In this document: piece after piece, positions 6,181 to 13,616 of the stretch
Position numbering within the stretch: the first letter of the stretch is position 1
How the letters are laid out: the number at the start of each line of letters is the position of its first letter
Assembly (NCBI GenBank): GCA_004195335.1
Contig: SDWK01000134.1
Span: 1-13,616 of the forward strand
DNA length: 13,616 bases
Direction: 5' to 3'
Source of the DNA: Shewanella sp.
GTDB taxonomy: Bacteria > Pseudomonadota > Gammaproteobacteria > Enterobacterales > Shewanellaceae
Position numbers and translations under genes: made by a program
Notes under the pieces: model-generated
The model's database searches: none
The model's input: the letters and a program-made list of their open reading frames with translations, nothing else
What the model was told of the DNA's origin: nothing

Positions 6181-7347
6181 TTAATAGCCTGTGAGCTCCA
6201 TGTAACCTTCGCCACCGTGACTGCCTGTGAAGTGGATGGGTCCCTCCCAATAACTGACGCTGAGGGGCATATTCGCATTGGGATTTAACGAGTAGGTCGT
6301 GATCTCAATCTGCTCGGATGGGATCGTTATCTTCCAGCTAACAGGATAACGATTATCGCCTATTTGGTGCCAGTCGAGGGCGGTCATCTGTATCATCCCT
6401 GACTTAATATTATGACCACTACCGTCGGAGTACATACGTCTGGCACTGTAAAAGTTTTGCTCACCTCTGAGTTGGAATAACATTAACGCCGAGCCATCAT
6501 CCAGCCTGAGGGAGAACCAATCCCAACCTTGTTGAGAACGATTGAGAAACTGCGAACTCCACTCCCTGTCTAACCACGCCTTGCCACTGACCTTTTGTCT
6601 CTTAGTCACTCCTTCAGCCTCACTATCCTTCTTGGGAGTGACCCAACCTTCAACCTCAATAAACGGCTGGCTGTAGTAGTAAGACGCCACCGAGGCATCG
6701 GCGCTCTTGATGCTAAACCCTTTCTCGCCTTGTAGTTGATAGGGCGAGTGGCTGGAAAGTGTGAGTTGGTAAGCGAAGTTGTCATCGCTCACTGTTAGGC
6801 TGGCAGGGAAGAGATCTGCTCCCTGAGACTGCCACCGCCAATTATCAAGCTTAACCGTAAAGGGATAAGTGTCCACCCCGGCAAGTTGCGGATGTGCTCT
6901 GGACCAGCGCTCGCTGGCGAGATGGCTGGTTTCTGTGGTGATGGCACTGTGAGCCATATAGAGCTGATCTGTCGCCCAGCCTCTGTTTTCATCATTAGAT
7001 TTCGATCCACTTTTGGGAGGACTCAACGCTATTCTAAATTGGGTCCATTGCAGCCCAAGTTGCTTCCCTTGCTCAGTCTTCAGGTTTGCGGTCAGGTACC
7101 ACCACTCCTGCCGAAACCCTTCGTGGGCCTGATGATCGGCGGGGAAAGTGATGCTCCTGCCCGATAACACAGGCGTAAAACCTTCACTCTTATTGCTTAG
7201 CAGACTTCCCATCGATTGGGTATCTATCCCTTCGCTGTTTGATGATTTCGGCTCTGAGCATGCCGTCAGCAAGAGTGAGGAGGTGAAGATAACTAAGCTT
7301 AAGATAGCTGAGGTGGTGGATAAAGGTCGCGTAGGTAGAGATATCAT
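6181..7347 (-). CDS. AttH/CrtC-type lipocalin-like lipoprotein
   Basis: The 388-residue protein has a lipoprotein signal with lipobox L27-T28-A29-C30 and Ser at +2, which predicts outer-membrane anchoring facing the periplasm. The body belongs to the AttH / hydroxyneurosporene synthase (CrtC) family of tandem lipocalin-like beta barrels: conserved EWWYLTANL (81-89), GLQWTQFR (98-105), KAWLDREWSSQ (256-266) and GWDWFSLRLDDG (274-285). No carotenoid genes lie nearby, so a hydratase role is unlikely. It is encoded last after an ABC ATPase and FtsX permease, overlapping the permease stop by ATGA, which matches the AttEFGH layout. Probable job: periplasmic carrier or receptor of a hydrophobic ligand moved by the ABC transporter. 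The substrate is unknown. Confidence 0.82.
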   Translation of the reverse strand: MISLPTRPLSTTSAILSLVIFTSSLLLTACSEPKSSNSEGIDTQSMGSLLSNKSEGFTPVLSGRSITFPADHQAHEGFRQEWWYLTANLKTEQGKQLGLQWTQFRIALSPPKSGSKSNDENRGWATDQLYMAHSAITTETSHLASERWSRAHPQLAGVDTYPFTVKLDNWRWQSQGADLFPASLTVSDDNFAYQLTLSSHSPYQLQGEKGFSIKSADASVASYYYSQPFIEVEGWVTPKKDSEAEGVTKRQKVSGKAWLDREWSSQFLNRSQQGWDWFSLRLDDGSALMLFQLRGEQNFYSARRMYSDGSGHNIKSGMIQMTALDWHQIGDNRYPVSWKITIPSEQIEITTYSLNPNANMPLSVSYWEGPIHFTGSHGGEGYMELTGY

Positions 7348-9875
7348 AATAGGTCACTCTGTAGACTCGAGATCAGAGGTTTACGGATCAATTTAAAGAG
7401 GGGGAGAGCAATGGCGATGGTCGTTGCCAATAGCGCCAGCAATACCACTTGGCCATAGGCAGGCCAATCCCACACCATATGGATAGTCCAACCAAATGCC
7501 TGCAGGGTGATCTTATGAATAAGCAGGTAACCGAGTATCGCGCCCGTTGGTAGGGCGACCAGACAAGTTAACAGGACGATGAGCCACATCTGACTAAAGA
7601 CCATAAGACCTAATTGGCGCCTGGACACACCTAGGCAGTAGAGTCTTGCCATCGGAGCCATGCGTGCCTGAGTAAGTAAAAAGCAAGCACTGAATAGGCC
7701 AACGGCGGCGACAAGTAGAGTAAGACTATTGAGCACCTGAGTGATGGAGAAAGTGCGCTTAAACATGGCGATCGCCTGCTGCTTTATTCTCTCCTGACTG
7801 TAAATCTGGTTATCACTGAGGGAGAACTTCTGCTGTAGCTCGAGTTTCAGCGCCTCGATATCTTCACTGGTGGCCAATCCCAGGCTGGTTGGCGTGTCGC
7901 TGAAAGCTGATTGTTGCCATATCACAGGCGCTAAGATTATCTCGCCATAGGGATTGCCGTAATCGAAATAGATCCCACCTAGAGTAAAGCTCGCATCATC
8001 CAGTGCCGCGATTGTGACCCTGTCTCCCAAATCCACTCCAAGTTTGAGTGCTAAAGGCTCGCTCATCAGCAGGTGTTTACCGGCAAAAAAATCCGGCCAC
8101 AGATCATCTATGGCACTTTTTAGCACTGTGGTGCGTTTAATCGATACCGGGTCCCGAGTCAGCAGAAAGCTAGGCTGGTTTGAGACCTTACTCAGTAAAT
8201 TCCACTGTTTATAGACTGAATCTACCTTAGGATCATTTTCGAGGTCACTGACCACCTCTTGCATCTGTGTATCGCCCGGCCTGAGGTAAAGTTCGGCATG
8301 GAGTCTCGCATCCAGCCAATTTCTGAGGGTGAGCTCGAAACTGCCGACTAAGGTGTTCATCGATATATTGGCCGTTAAGGCCAGCAACATGGCCATCATG
8401 GCGAGGGATAGTGGTGGGAGTAACTCTTTTGTCTCGGCAATCTGATAGCCGATAAGCCCCTTGGGAGCGACCAGATTAAGCAAGCTGACCAGCCGTGCCA
8501 GGCACCACGGCAGAGCCAGAGGGATAGCGACAACCACCAGACCTAGTAGTGCCATGGTCACCCGATAATCTTGGCTAAGTGGCATCAGTACCGCGGCGAT
8601 CCCGGCCAAGATCAATGCGGTGATGATTTGAATTTTCTGCGTCTTTTCGGCGCTTCTGACCTGGCTTAACGCGTTGCTGTTACGTCCTAAAGGTTGTCTG
8701 ATGAGATCGTTAAGCAATGAAGCACAGGCTAGCAGGGCGGCGATAAAGGTCAGCCCCATAGCTTGCAGCAGCCAGCTCCACTGCCATCTACCCGGTAAGA
8801 TGTTGGCACCATATAGCTGCTCCAAGGTGACCGATACCATAGGTTGTAACCAGTGGCTTAGTTGTAGCCCTAAGATAAACCCCAATACCGAACCTGCTAT
8901 CACCAATAATAACAGCTCGAAACAAAGTGCCAGCATCAGAGGGAGCTTGGCTATGCCCTGTTGTTGTAATTGAGTGAGCAATCGCTGTCTTTTTAACAGG
9001 CTGTAACGGACACCGTTATAGGCGATAAACAGACCGACCACAAAGGCCAGCAGGCTCATGGCACTGAGATTAAGATGAAAGCTGTCGGTCAGGGCCGTCA
9101 TGCTCTCTCCTCCATCGCGCTCGTTTAGTTCGCCTCTGCCTTCAATGAGTGCTTCTATCTGCGCCCTCTGCTTAGTGATATCGCCAAAAAGTGCAATGTA
9201 ACTCAGCTTCCCATGGCGGCCCAATAGCGTCTGCGCCAGAGAGATATCCATGAGCAGGCGGTTGCCCAGGTTCATTGCATCATCGACGGCTATCACCTCA
9301 AGCTGCACGCCATTTAGAGTAAAAGGATTACCTTCGGTGAACTGCTTAGCCTGACTTTGACTCATCAGCACCATGGGGTCGCCACTTATCAGTGCCGCAA
9401 GTGGGATGTCGTTTTTCAGCAGAGTCGGCTGAAGGCCTGCTTCGGTATGATTCGATTGAATAGGTTTGGTTGTACTATTATTGCTCTTAATATTCGTTGA
9501 TAGCGCGGTCAGCGCCGCAATAAGATCGCTACCTTGAACTTGCCAGCGGCGATTGTTCTGATCGGTCAATATCCCCTGAACTACGGCAAGCGCGTTACTG
9601 ACGCCCTGAGTTCTAAGATCAAAATAGAGCGACTCGTCGAGCTGTTTACTGCCAACGATTGGGACGATAGAGTAACGGGCTTGCTGACTCAGGAGCTCTG
9701 TGACATCGCTATAACTGGCGATTGCACTTTCGTTGGTGGCTCGAACCCCGGTGAGCAGCGTGACCGCGAGAATGATGCCAATTAAGATCGCGCCTGCTTG
9801 CAGTGGGGATTGGCGATAGTGAGCACTGAAGATGGATAAACATAGCCTGCAACTCAATAGCAGTTGCCTATTCAT
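7344..9875 (-). CDS. FtsX-type ABC transporter permease (AttFG/YbbP-like)
   Basis: This 843-residue inner-membrane protein has the layout of large mechanotransmission-type (LolCDE/MacB superfamily) permeases. One transmembrane helix lies at about 27-44, followed by a periplasmic domain to about 265. Three helices follow between about 268 and 388 (first FtsX domain), then further helices around 415-510, a second periplasmic domain to about 715, and three final helices in about 720-835. This gives roughly ten membrane segments. Such permeases usually extract or push lipids, lipoproteins or peptides rather than import solutes. Its ATG overlaps the ATPase stop by 8 bp and its stop overlaps the start of the lipocalin-like gene by 4 bp, so all three are coupled. 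The frame is intact. Confidence 0.85.
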   Translation of the reverse strand: MNRQLLLSCRLCLSIFSAHYRQSPLQAGAILIGIILAVTLLTGVRATNESAIASYSDVTELLSQQARYSIVPIVGSKQLDESLYFDLRTQGVSNALAVVQGILTDQNNRRWQVQGSDLIAALTALSTNIKSNNSTTKPIQSNHTEAGLQPTLLKNDIPLAALISGDPMVLMSQSQAKQFTEGNPFTLNGVQLEVIAVDDAMNLGNRLLMDISLAQTLLGRHGKLSYIALFGDITKQRAQIEALIEGRGELNERDGGESMTALTDSFHLNLSAMSLLAFVVGLFIAYNGVRYSLLKRQRLLTQLQQQGIAKLPLMLALCFELLLLVIAGSVLGFILGLQLSHWLQPMVSVTLEQLYGANILPGRWQWSWLLQAMGLTFIAALLACASLLNDLIRQPLGRNSNALSQVRSAEKTQKIQIITALILAGIAAVLMPLSQDYRVTMALLGLVVVAIPLALPWCLARLVSLLNLVAPKGLIGYQIAETKELLPPLSLAMMAMLLALTANISMNTLVGSFELTLRNWLDARLHAELYLRPGDTQMQEVVSDLENDPKVDSVYKQWNLLSKVSNQPSFLLTRDPVSIKRTTVLKSAIDDLWPDFFAGKHLLMSEPLALKLGVDLGDRVTIAALDDASFTLGGIYFDYGNPYGEIILAPVIWQQSAFSDTPTSLGLATSEDIEALKLELQQKFSLSDNQIYSQERIKQQAIAMFKRTFSITQVLNSLTLLVAAVGLFSACFLLTQARMAPMARLYCLGVSRRQLGLMVFSQMWLIVLLTCLVALPTGAILGYLLIHKITLQAFGWTIHMVWDWPAYGQVVLLALLATTIAIALPLFKLIRKPLISSLQSDLL

Positions 9876-10536
9876 GGATACGTCCCAGCTCCAGATGCCA
9901 GCGTCTCTGCATGAAACTGGCGCACTCGAGAGAGTGAGTGACCATCAGCACTGTCGTTTGATGTTCGGCGGCCAAGGTTTTTAGCAGTGACATCACCTCT
10001 AAGCTGGCGCTCTGGTCCAGGTTGCCGGTGGGTTCATCGGCAAGCAGTAGTGCAGGCTGGTGGGCCAACGCTCTGGCGATGGCAACGCGTTGCTGTTGAC
10101 CACCGGAGAGGGCATCGACGTGGCGATTAAGTAGGGGGGTTAACCCCAAACAGTCGACGAGGTTATCGCACCAAAGGCTCCAGGGTTTGCGGTTCATTCT
10201 TAAGGGGAAGGCGATGTTATCTCTGACGTTAAGCGGTGTCAGCAAGTTAAATTGTTGGAACACGACCCCCAGTTGTTGATGGCGAAATTGGCTCCAGTTA
10301 TGGTCTTTCCATGTCGCCGTATTGTCACCGAGTAAAATCAGTTCACCTGAGTTGGGATATTCGAAACCTGCGATCAGGTTCAATAGGGTGCTTTTACCGC
10401 TACCACTGGCACCGGTGAGGGCTATGGTATCGCCCTTAGTCAGCGTCAGGTCGAGGTTATCGAGTACCCGGTGGCGTTGTCCGCCATCGATAAACGCTTT
10501 ACTGATCCCTTTGAGTCGAACAATCTGCTCGGTCAT
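9868..10536 (-). CDS. ABC transporter ATP-binding protein (LolD/MacB type)
   Basis: The 222-residue ATPase energises the downstream permease. All motifs are present: Walker A GASGSGKST (42-50), Q-loop in VVFQQFNLL (Q94/Q95), signature LSGGQQQR (143-150), Walker B LLLADEPTG (163-171) and H-loop His201. The Q-rich signature and the VVFQQFNLLTPLNVRDNIAFP segment are typical for the LolD/MacB/FtsE group. The start at 10536 has GGGAGA about 5 nt upstream. It is the first gene of the three-gene operon; no clear promoter hexamer pair was found in front of it. Confidence 0.92.
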   Translation of the reverse strand: MTEQIVRLKGISKAFIDGGQRHRVLDNLDLTLTKGDTIALTGASGSGKSTLLNLIAGFEYPNSGELILLGDNTATWKDHNWSQFRHQQLGVVFQQFNLLTPLNVRDNIAFPLRMNRKPWSLWCDNLVDCLGLTPLLNRHVDALSGGQQQRVAIARALAHQPALLLADEPTGNLDQSASLEVMSLLKTLAAEHQTTVLMVTHSLECASFMQRRWHLELGRIHE

Positions 10537-10852
10537 TCTATCTCCCTTGTGCTAAGGCTGGTTTAGCATAACTTAGTTTTTGGCAATTAGTTGTATCTAT
10601 ACTGATTTATTTGCAGTTTGGAACATTTAGTGTGTGGGTGGAAATCAATTGTTGATGCTGCAATTCGCAGCCTGTAATTAAAGGGCTTGGCTCCTCTTGC
10701 CGAACCATAGAAAAGAGTCTCAAAGGCTCCGGCGAAGTAATATCTCATTGAGTTGCTCAGCATTATTTACAAATAGAATTGGTAATCAATAAAATGCTAA
10801 TAATTCTATCTCTAATGCATCTGTTTAGAGGAGGATGGTCTCAGTCCTAAAT
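10537..10852. other. Intergenic region between divergent genes, no convincing gene
   Basis: This stretch must carry the promoter of the ABC operon (minus). The only clear symmetry in it is GCTGC-AATTC-GCAGC at 10657-10671. A minus-strand open frame of 53 codons (10587-10748) has a weak ribosome binding site and no recognisable domain; it is left uncalled. The hexamer GGCTCC occurs at about 10688 and 10734 and again downstream at 10919, without an obvious common structure. Confidence 0.4.
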
Positions 10853-10871
10853 GTGGATGATTATCATTTAC
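10853..10871. promoter_or_regulatory. Candidate Fur box upstream of the Cys/His-rich protein gene
   Basis: The 19 bases centred on the palindrome ATGAT-T-ATCAT match the classical Fur box at about 13 of 19 positions, fewer than the perfect site at 6073. It lies about 75 bp upstream of the start at 10945, a normal place for promoter-overlapping repression. The small exported Cys/His-rich protein may thus be iron-responsive. Confidence 0.4.
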
Positions 10872-10889
10872 TCTGCTACATTTAAGTAT

Positions 10890-10936
10890 GGAGCCTGTTT
10901 AAGTTGCCTATTTAGTCAGGCTCCTCAAATCAGAGG
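10890..10936 (+). promoter_or_regulatory. Leader hairpin next to the ribosome binding site
   Basis: GGAGCCTG (10890-10897) pairs exactly with CAGGCTCC (10917-10924) around a 19-nt loop. The bases immediately after, CCTC (10923-10926), can instead pair with GAGG (10933-10936), the ribosome binding site of the gene at 10945. The two pairings share two bases and exclude each other in part, which would allow a switch in translation. The pairing potential is visible; a regulatory role is speculative. Confidence 0.35.
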
Positions 10937-10944
10937 TAAATATT

Positions 10945-11355
10945 ATGTTCACTATTACTAAAGGGCTTATGACTGGCTTGTTAGCCATAGCATTGGCGTC
11001 GGCTTCGGCAGTTGTTTCGGCCAAGATGGACACTGTCAAAGGGAAAATAAATGGCCATACTTGCGCACATTCAGGACATACCTGTCCAATCAGTAAATTA
11101 GATCCCCACCTTCAATTAGAATCGGCATTTGTACTGCAGCAGCAGGATGGAAGTTATTACTTCTTATCTAATGTCCCTCGCATTACAGCCGCACGTTATG
11201 CCCTGCAACTGGCTACAGTGAAAGGCAATGTTAATGAAAAACTGAGAGTTATTTTAGTTGATGAGCTATTGATCGATGGTAAGGTCATTTGGTCTCCAGC
11301 TATGGTTGACGAGGCCATTAACGAGTGGGAATCGCTTCATGGCGCCGACGGTTAA
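10945..11355 (+). CDS. Small exported Cys/His-rich protein of unknown function
   Basis: The 136-residue protein begins with a clear signal peptide (core about residues 9-23, likely cleavage after VVSA at 26). The mature part opens with KGKINGHTCAHSGHTCPISKLDPH: His38, Cys40, His42, His45, Cys47 and His55 form a dense cluster that could bind a metal ion or haem, or the two cysteines could form a disulphide. There is no CxxCH haem motif. The rest is a compact alpha/beta domain (FVLQQQDGSYYFLSNVPRITAARYAL, then KLRVILVDELLIDGK) that I cannot assign. The start is set by AGAGG 8 nt upstream of the ATG. A Fur-like box and a hairpin lie in front, and a TlpA-type thioredoxin follows 123 bp downstream on the same strand, suggesting a periplasmic redox or metal role. 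Confidence 0.8.
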   Translation: MFTITKGLMTGLLAIALASASAVVSAKMDTVKGKINGHTCAHSGHTCPISKLDPHLQLESAFVLQQQDGSYYFLSNVPRITAARYALQLATVKGNVNEKLRVILVDELLIDGKVIWSPAMVDEAINEWESLHGADG

Positions 11356-11478
11356 GATTTGGGTAAGGTCAATTTGAAGCTCTTGATGTTGCATAATAAG
11401 TCTTGTATGAAATGGTATAAGGCAGTGTGCTTTTTAAGAGTTTTTACTATGTCGACGGTAGCTGAATAGGGTGTGTTG

Positions 11479-12045
11479 ATGAGACAAGGTATTAAGAAGT
11501 TTATCAAAAACAGGCCATTTATCGCTTCCGCAGCCTTTATGATGATGTCTCTAGGTCACGCCAACCCTGCGGTGGCATCGGCAAAAAAGATCAAGCTCTA
11601 TGAGCCTAAGTCCCGGCAGATGGCGCCGAAGCTGCATCTCAATGATCTTCAGGGAGAAACTTACTCTCTGAATAGTCATGAGGGGGAGGTGCGTATCGTT
11701 AACTTTTGGTCCAGCTGGTGTGGACCCTGTATTAAGGAGATGCCATCTTTATCCGGTCTGCACAAGGAGTTCAAGGGAGATGGACTTCAGATCGTGGCTG
11801 TTGCTGTAGGGGAGTCACTGCATGACATTAGAGCGTTTCAGCAGACTTCCGGCATCAACTTGCCTATGTTGGCCGATGAAGATAAAACTGCCAGTGATGA
11901 CTGGGGCGTATTTGCGGTCCCTATCAGCTACATCATAGATCAGAAGGGATATATCGCCGCCAGAGTCGTGGGGGAATACGACTGGGAAAGTGATGAAATG
12001 AAGCAACTGCTGAACAAGGTAAGTCAGGAACCCGGTAGCGGATAA
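11479..12045 (+). CDS. TlpA/ResA-type periplasmic thiol-disulphide oxidoreductase
   Basis: The 188-residue protein has a basic N-terminus and a hydrophobic segment (about 13-27, then NPAVASA to 35) that acts as a signal peptide or anchor. A thioredoxin fold follows: LHLNDLQGETYSL strand and turn, VRIVNFWSSWCGPC with active-site C81-G-P-C84, KEMPSL helix, QIVAVAVGE, and the cis-proline P148 in FAVPISYIID. This is the AhpC/TSA-Redoxin subgroup used for reducing cytochrome c haem cysteines or other periplasmic thiols. GTG and TTG codons at 11473-11478 are in frame just before, but the ATG at 11479 with AGGGTG upstream is the better start. It may be co-transcribed with the Cys/His-rich gene at 10945, a plausible substrate. 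Confidence 0.88.
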   Translation: MRQGIKKFIKNRPFIASAAFMMMSLGHANPAVASAKKIKLYEPKSRQMAPKLHLNDLQGETYSLNSHEGEVRIVNFWSSWCGPCIKEMPSLSGLHKEFKGDGLQIVAVAVGESLHDIRAFQQTSGINLPMLADEDKTASDDWGVFAVPISYIIDQKGYIAARVVGEYDWESDEMKQLLNKVSQEPGSG

Positions 12046-12062
12046 GGGGTCCCCTTCTTTTA
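12044..12062 (+). terminator. Short hairpin terminator after the thioredoxin gene
   Basis: AAGGG-GTC-CCCTT (12044-12056) overlaps the TAA stop and is followed by CTTTTAA. The stem is only 5 bp and the U-tract short, so termination strength is uncertain. Confidence 0.4.
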
Positions 12063-12224
12063 ACTAAGTGTGAGCAAAGCACTATCTTTTCAACAATATT
12101 CTGTTTACTCGCCTATTTGCTAGAACTCATCGATAGCATTCACCGAAGGTAATGATCCTCAGTCACGCCCAAAGTGACAAAAACCTTATTCAATACCGTT
12201 GCGAAAAATCACAACCACTTATGA

Positions 12225-13469
12225 CTATGGTTTAGTCCTCTCCTGCCGGCGGATCAGAAAGGCTAATAACAGCGGGGTAATGATACTGGTCACTATTGCC
12301 ATGATGACGATAGCGGAAAATAGTCCGGTGATGATTGATGGTGTAGGGTCTGGATGGTTGAAGAGTCCGGCTCGTAAAGCGACGCCGGCCAATACGATCT
12401 CGACTGCACCGCGGCCACTCATGGCCACTCCGATACGCAGTGACTCTTGAGTATCATGACCGGTGGCCCGTGCACATAGTCCGGCTCCGATTAGTTTACT
12501 TAGCACTGCGACGGCGATGAGCAGGGCGACGAATCCGGGGATGGATGCGAGCGCAGTTAAGTCCAGATGAAATCCGATCGACACGAAAAAAATGGGCGCG
12601 AGGAAACCAGTAGTGATACCGGAAGTTTGCTCCTCTACGCGGTCATAAACCTCTTTATCTACCGCCGCGGGGTGGAAAAACATACCAGCGACAAAAGCAC
12701 CGATAATAAAATGCAGCCCCAGTATTTCTGCGAGCACCGCATATCCCAGCGCAGCGATCAACAGCATACTAAAATCGACATCGGGAATTTTAGTGAACTT
12801 AAGGCGACTACCAATAAGCGGAAACAGGTAATAACCGACGGGTATGGTAATAGCGAAGAAGAGGACAACTTTGGCTAACAGTGGTAGCCATAAATCCGGA
12901 GAAAAAGACAAAGCGCCGCCATTTTTAATGGTGGCTAACAAGATAGCCAGAATAAACAAGCTTAACAGATCATCCCAAAGTGCGGCGGCGACAATGGTTT
13001 TTCCCTCAGCCGTGTCTAATTTGTCAAACTCCATCAGCATTCGAATGGTCACTGGCACAGCGGTAACCGCTAAGGCCGTGCCTAAGAACCAACTCTGAAC
13101 CATCTTGAAGGGGGATTCGGGGAATAGCATCAGCCCGATGAGTGTGCCGGAGATGATTGGCACCAACATACCGCCAACCGCCACAGCCGGCGCTGAACTC
13201 GATGTCTTCTTAAAGTCCAGCGGGCTCATGCGTACACCGGCTAATAGCATAAGGAAAAACATGCCGAGATCGGCAAGCGCCTCAAACGCTTCACCTTGGG
13301 TCACTTCCCACAGTAGTGGAAACACGTCTTGAAAACGGTGAAGAAAAAAACCAAGCGCAATCCCCGATATCAATTCACCGACAATGGGCGGTAATTTTAG
13401 GCGTTTGGCAATCACCGCAAATATTCGAGTCGTCGCCAACAATATAAGCACTAAATATAGAAATCGCAT
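12225..13469 (-). CDS. CPA2-family cation/proton antiporter
   Basis: The 414-residue membrane protein is a monovalent cation:proton antiporter-2 (Na+/H+ exchanger domain) of the NapA/KefB-like class. About 12-13 hydrophobic segments span it. Conserved features are PPIVGELISGIALG (27-40), LADLGMFFLMLLAG (65-78), TAVPVT (136-141, the broken helix), ALWDDLLSL with the Asp pair D166-D167, GFLAPIFFVSIG (288-299) and SGRGAVEIVLAG (351-362). The Asp-Asp pair is the ion-binding motif of electrogenic CPA2 members (known for the family). It lacks the KefB/KefC-type C-terminal TrkA-N domain, so it is a transporter-only form. Start at 13469; the nearest purine-rich AGAGGA is about 12 nt upstream, rather distant. 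It stands alone, convergent to the thioredoxin gene. Whether Na+ or K+ is moved cannot be read from sequence. Confidence 0.88.
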   Translation of the reverse strand: MRFLYLVLILLATTRIFAVIAKRLKLPPIVGELISGIALGFFLHRFQDVFPLLWEVTQGEAFEALADLGMFFLMLLAGVRMSPLDFKKTSSSAPAVAVGGMLVPIISGTLIGLMLFPESPFKMVQSWFLGTALAVTAVPVTIRMLMEFDKLDTAEGKTIVAAALWDDLLSLFILAILLATIKNGGALSFSPDLWLPLLAKVVLFFAITIPVGYYLFPLIGSRLKFTKIPDVDFSMLLIAALGYAVLAEILGLHFIIGAFVAGMFFHPAAVDKEVYDRVEEQTSGITTGFLAPIFFVSIGFHLDLTALASIPGFVALLIAVAVLSKLIGAGLCARATGHDTQESLRIGVAMSGRGAVEIVLAGVALRAGLFNHPDPTPSIITGLFSAIVIMAIVTSIITPLLLAFLIRRQERTKP

Positions 13470-13597
13470 CTATAGAACCGATCCTCTGATTGACTAATAT
13501 GAGAATAGTTGTGGCTCTGGATAAAGTCTAGTTTTGAGCTAATCAATTGATGGGTAAGAAAATTAATCATTATTGATATAAATGAAAATCTTTGTGG

Positions 13598-13616
13598 CTG
13601 TCTCTTATACACATCT
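13598..13616 (+). other. Tn5/Nextera mosaic-end adapter sequence (artefact)
   Basis: The final 19 bases, CTGTCTCTTATACACATCT, are identical to the reverse complement of the Tn5 mosaic end used in tagmentation libraries. They stop exactly at the window end, with no transposase gene nearby. This is untrimmed adapter, and the genome sequence ends at about 13597. Confidence 0.95.

Noticed and set aside
10681..10760. Possible riboswitch in the intergenic region because of repeated GGCTCC
   Set aside because: No conserved core of a TPP, cobalamin, glycine, molybdenum-cofactor or FMN riboswitch can be seen.
11473..11478. GTG/TTG starts of the thioredoxin gene
   Set aside because: The AGGGTG ribosome binding site overlaps the GTG; spacing fits the ATG at 11479.
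12162..12178. GTCAC/GTGAC hairpin as terminator between the thioredoxin and antiporter genes
   Set aside because: The stem is 5 bp with a 7-nt loop and no T-run follows it on either strand in the transcription direction.
1..13616. CRISPR array, tRNA or rRNA genes, prophage or integrase genes
   Set aside because: No regularly spaced direct repeats, no cloverleaf-like sequence, and no integrase, transposase or phage-like product are present on either strand.

Overview
The window reads as a chromosomal contig from a Gammaproteobacterium, most likely Shewanella. The main evidence is a periplasmic nitrate reductase operon in the order napD-napA-napG-napH-napB without napC, the layout called nap-beta in Shewanella. 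CRP-, NarP- and Fur-like sites in its control region and the overall base composition agree with this. The genus is an inference; no 16S rRNA or tRNA gene is present to test it.

Left edge (1-~810): the window opens inside a MITE-like inverted-repeat element. This element cuts off the 3' part of a periplasmic solute-binding protein gene. Beside it lies a decayed, frameshifted C-terminal remnant of a GGDEF (diguanylate cyclase) domain. A strong, probably bidirectional terminator closes this stretch.

Nitrate respiration (855-6156, minus strand): napDAGHB encodes the Tat-exported molybdenum/FeS catalytic subunit NapA, its chaperone NapD, the FeS proteins NapG and NapH (quinol oxidation) and the dihaem acceptor/donor NapB. 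napG-napH and napH-napB are joined by ATGA stop/start overlaps. NapB carries a perfect lipobox, which is unusual. The 391-bp region upstream of napD holds a candidate NarP/NarL 7-2-7 site plus an extra heptamer, a near-consensus CRP site, a perfect 7-1-7 Fur box and a perfect 11-bp stem-loop just before napD.

Exporter module (6181-10536, minus strand): a LolD/MacB-type ABC ATPase, a large FtsX-type permease and a lipoprotein of the AttH/CrtC lipocalin-like family are translationally coupled. They resemble an AttEFGH-type system with unknown substrate.

Plus-strand pair (10945-12045): a small exported Cys/His-rich protein with the motif HTCAHSGHTCP, of unknown function and preceded by a Fur-like box and a hairpin near its ribosome binding site, is followed by a TlpA/ResA-type thioredoxin with a WCGPC active site. 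The two may act together in redox or metal handling in the periplasm.

Right edge (12225-13616): a CPA2-family cation/proton antiporter on the minus strand, then 128 bp of upstream DNA. The last 19 bases exactly match the Tn5/Nextera mosaic-end adapter and are a sequencing artefact, not genome. The contig therefore ends in a repeat on one side and in adapter read-through on the other.
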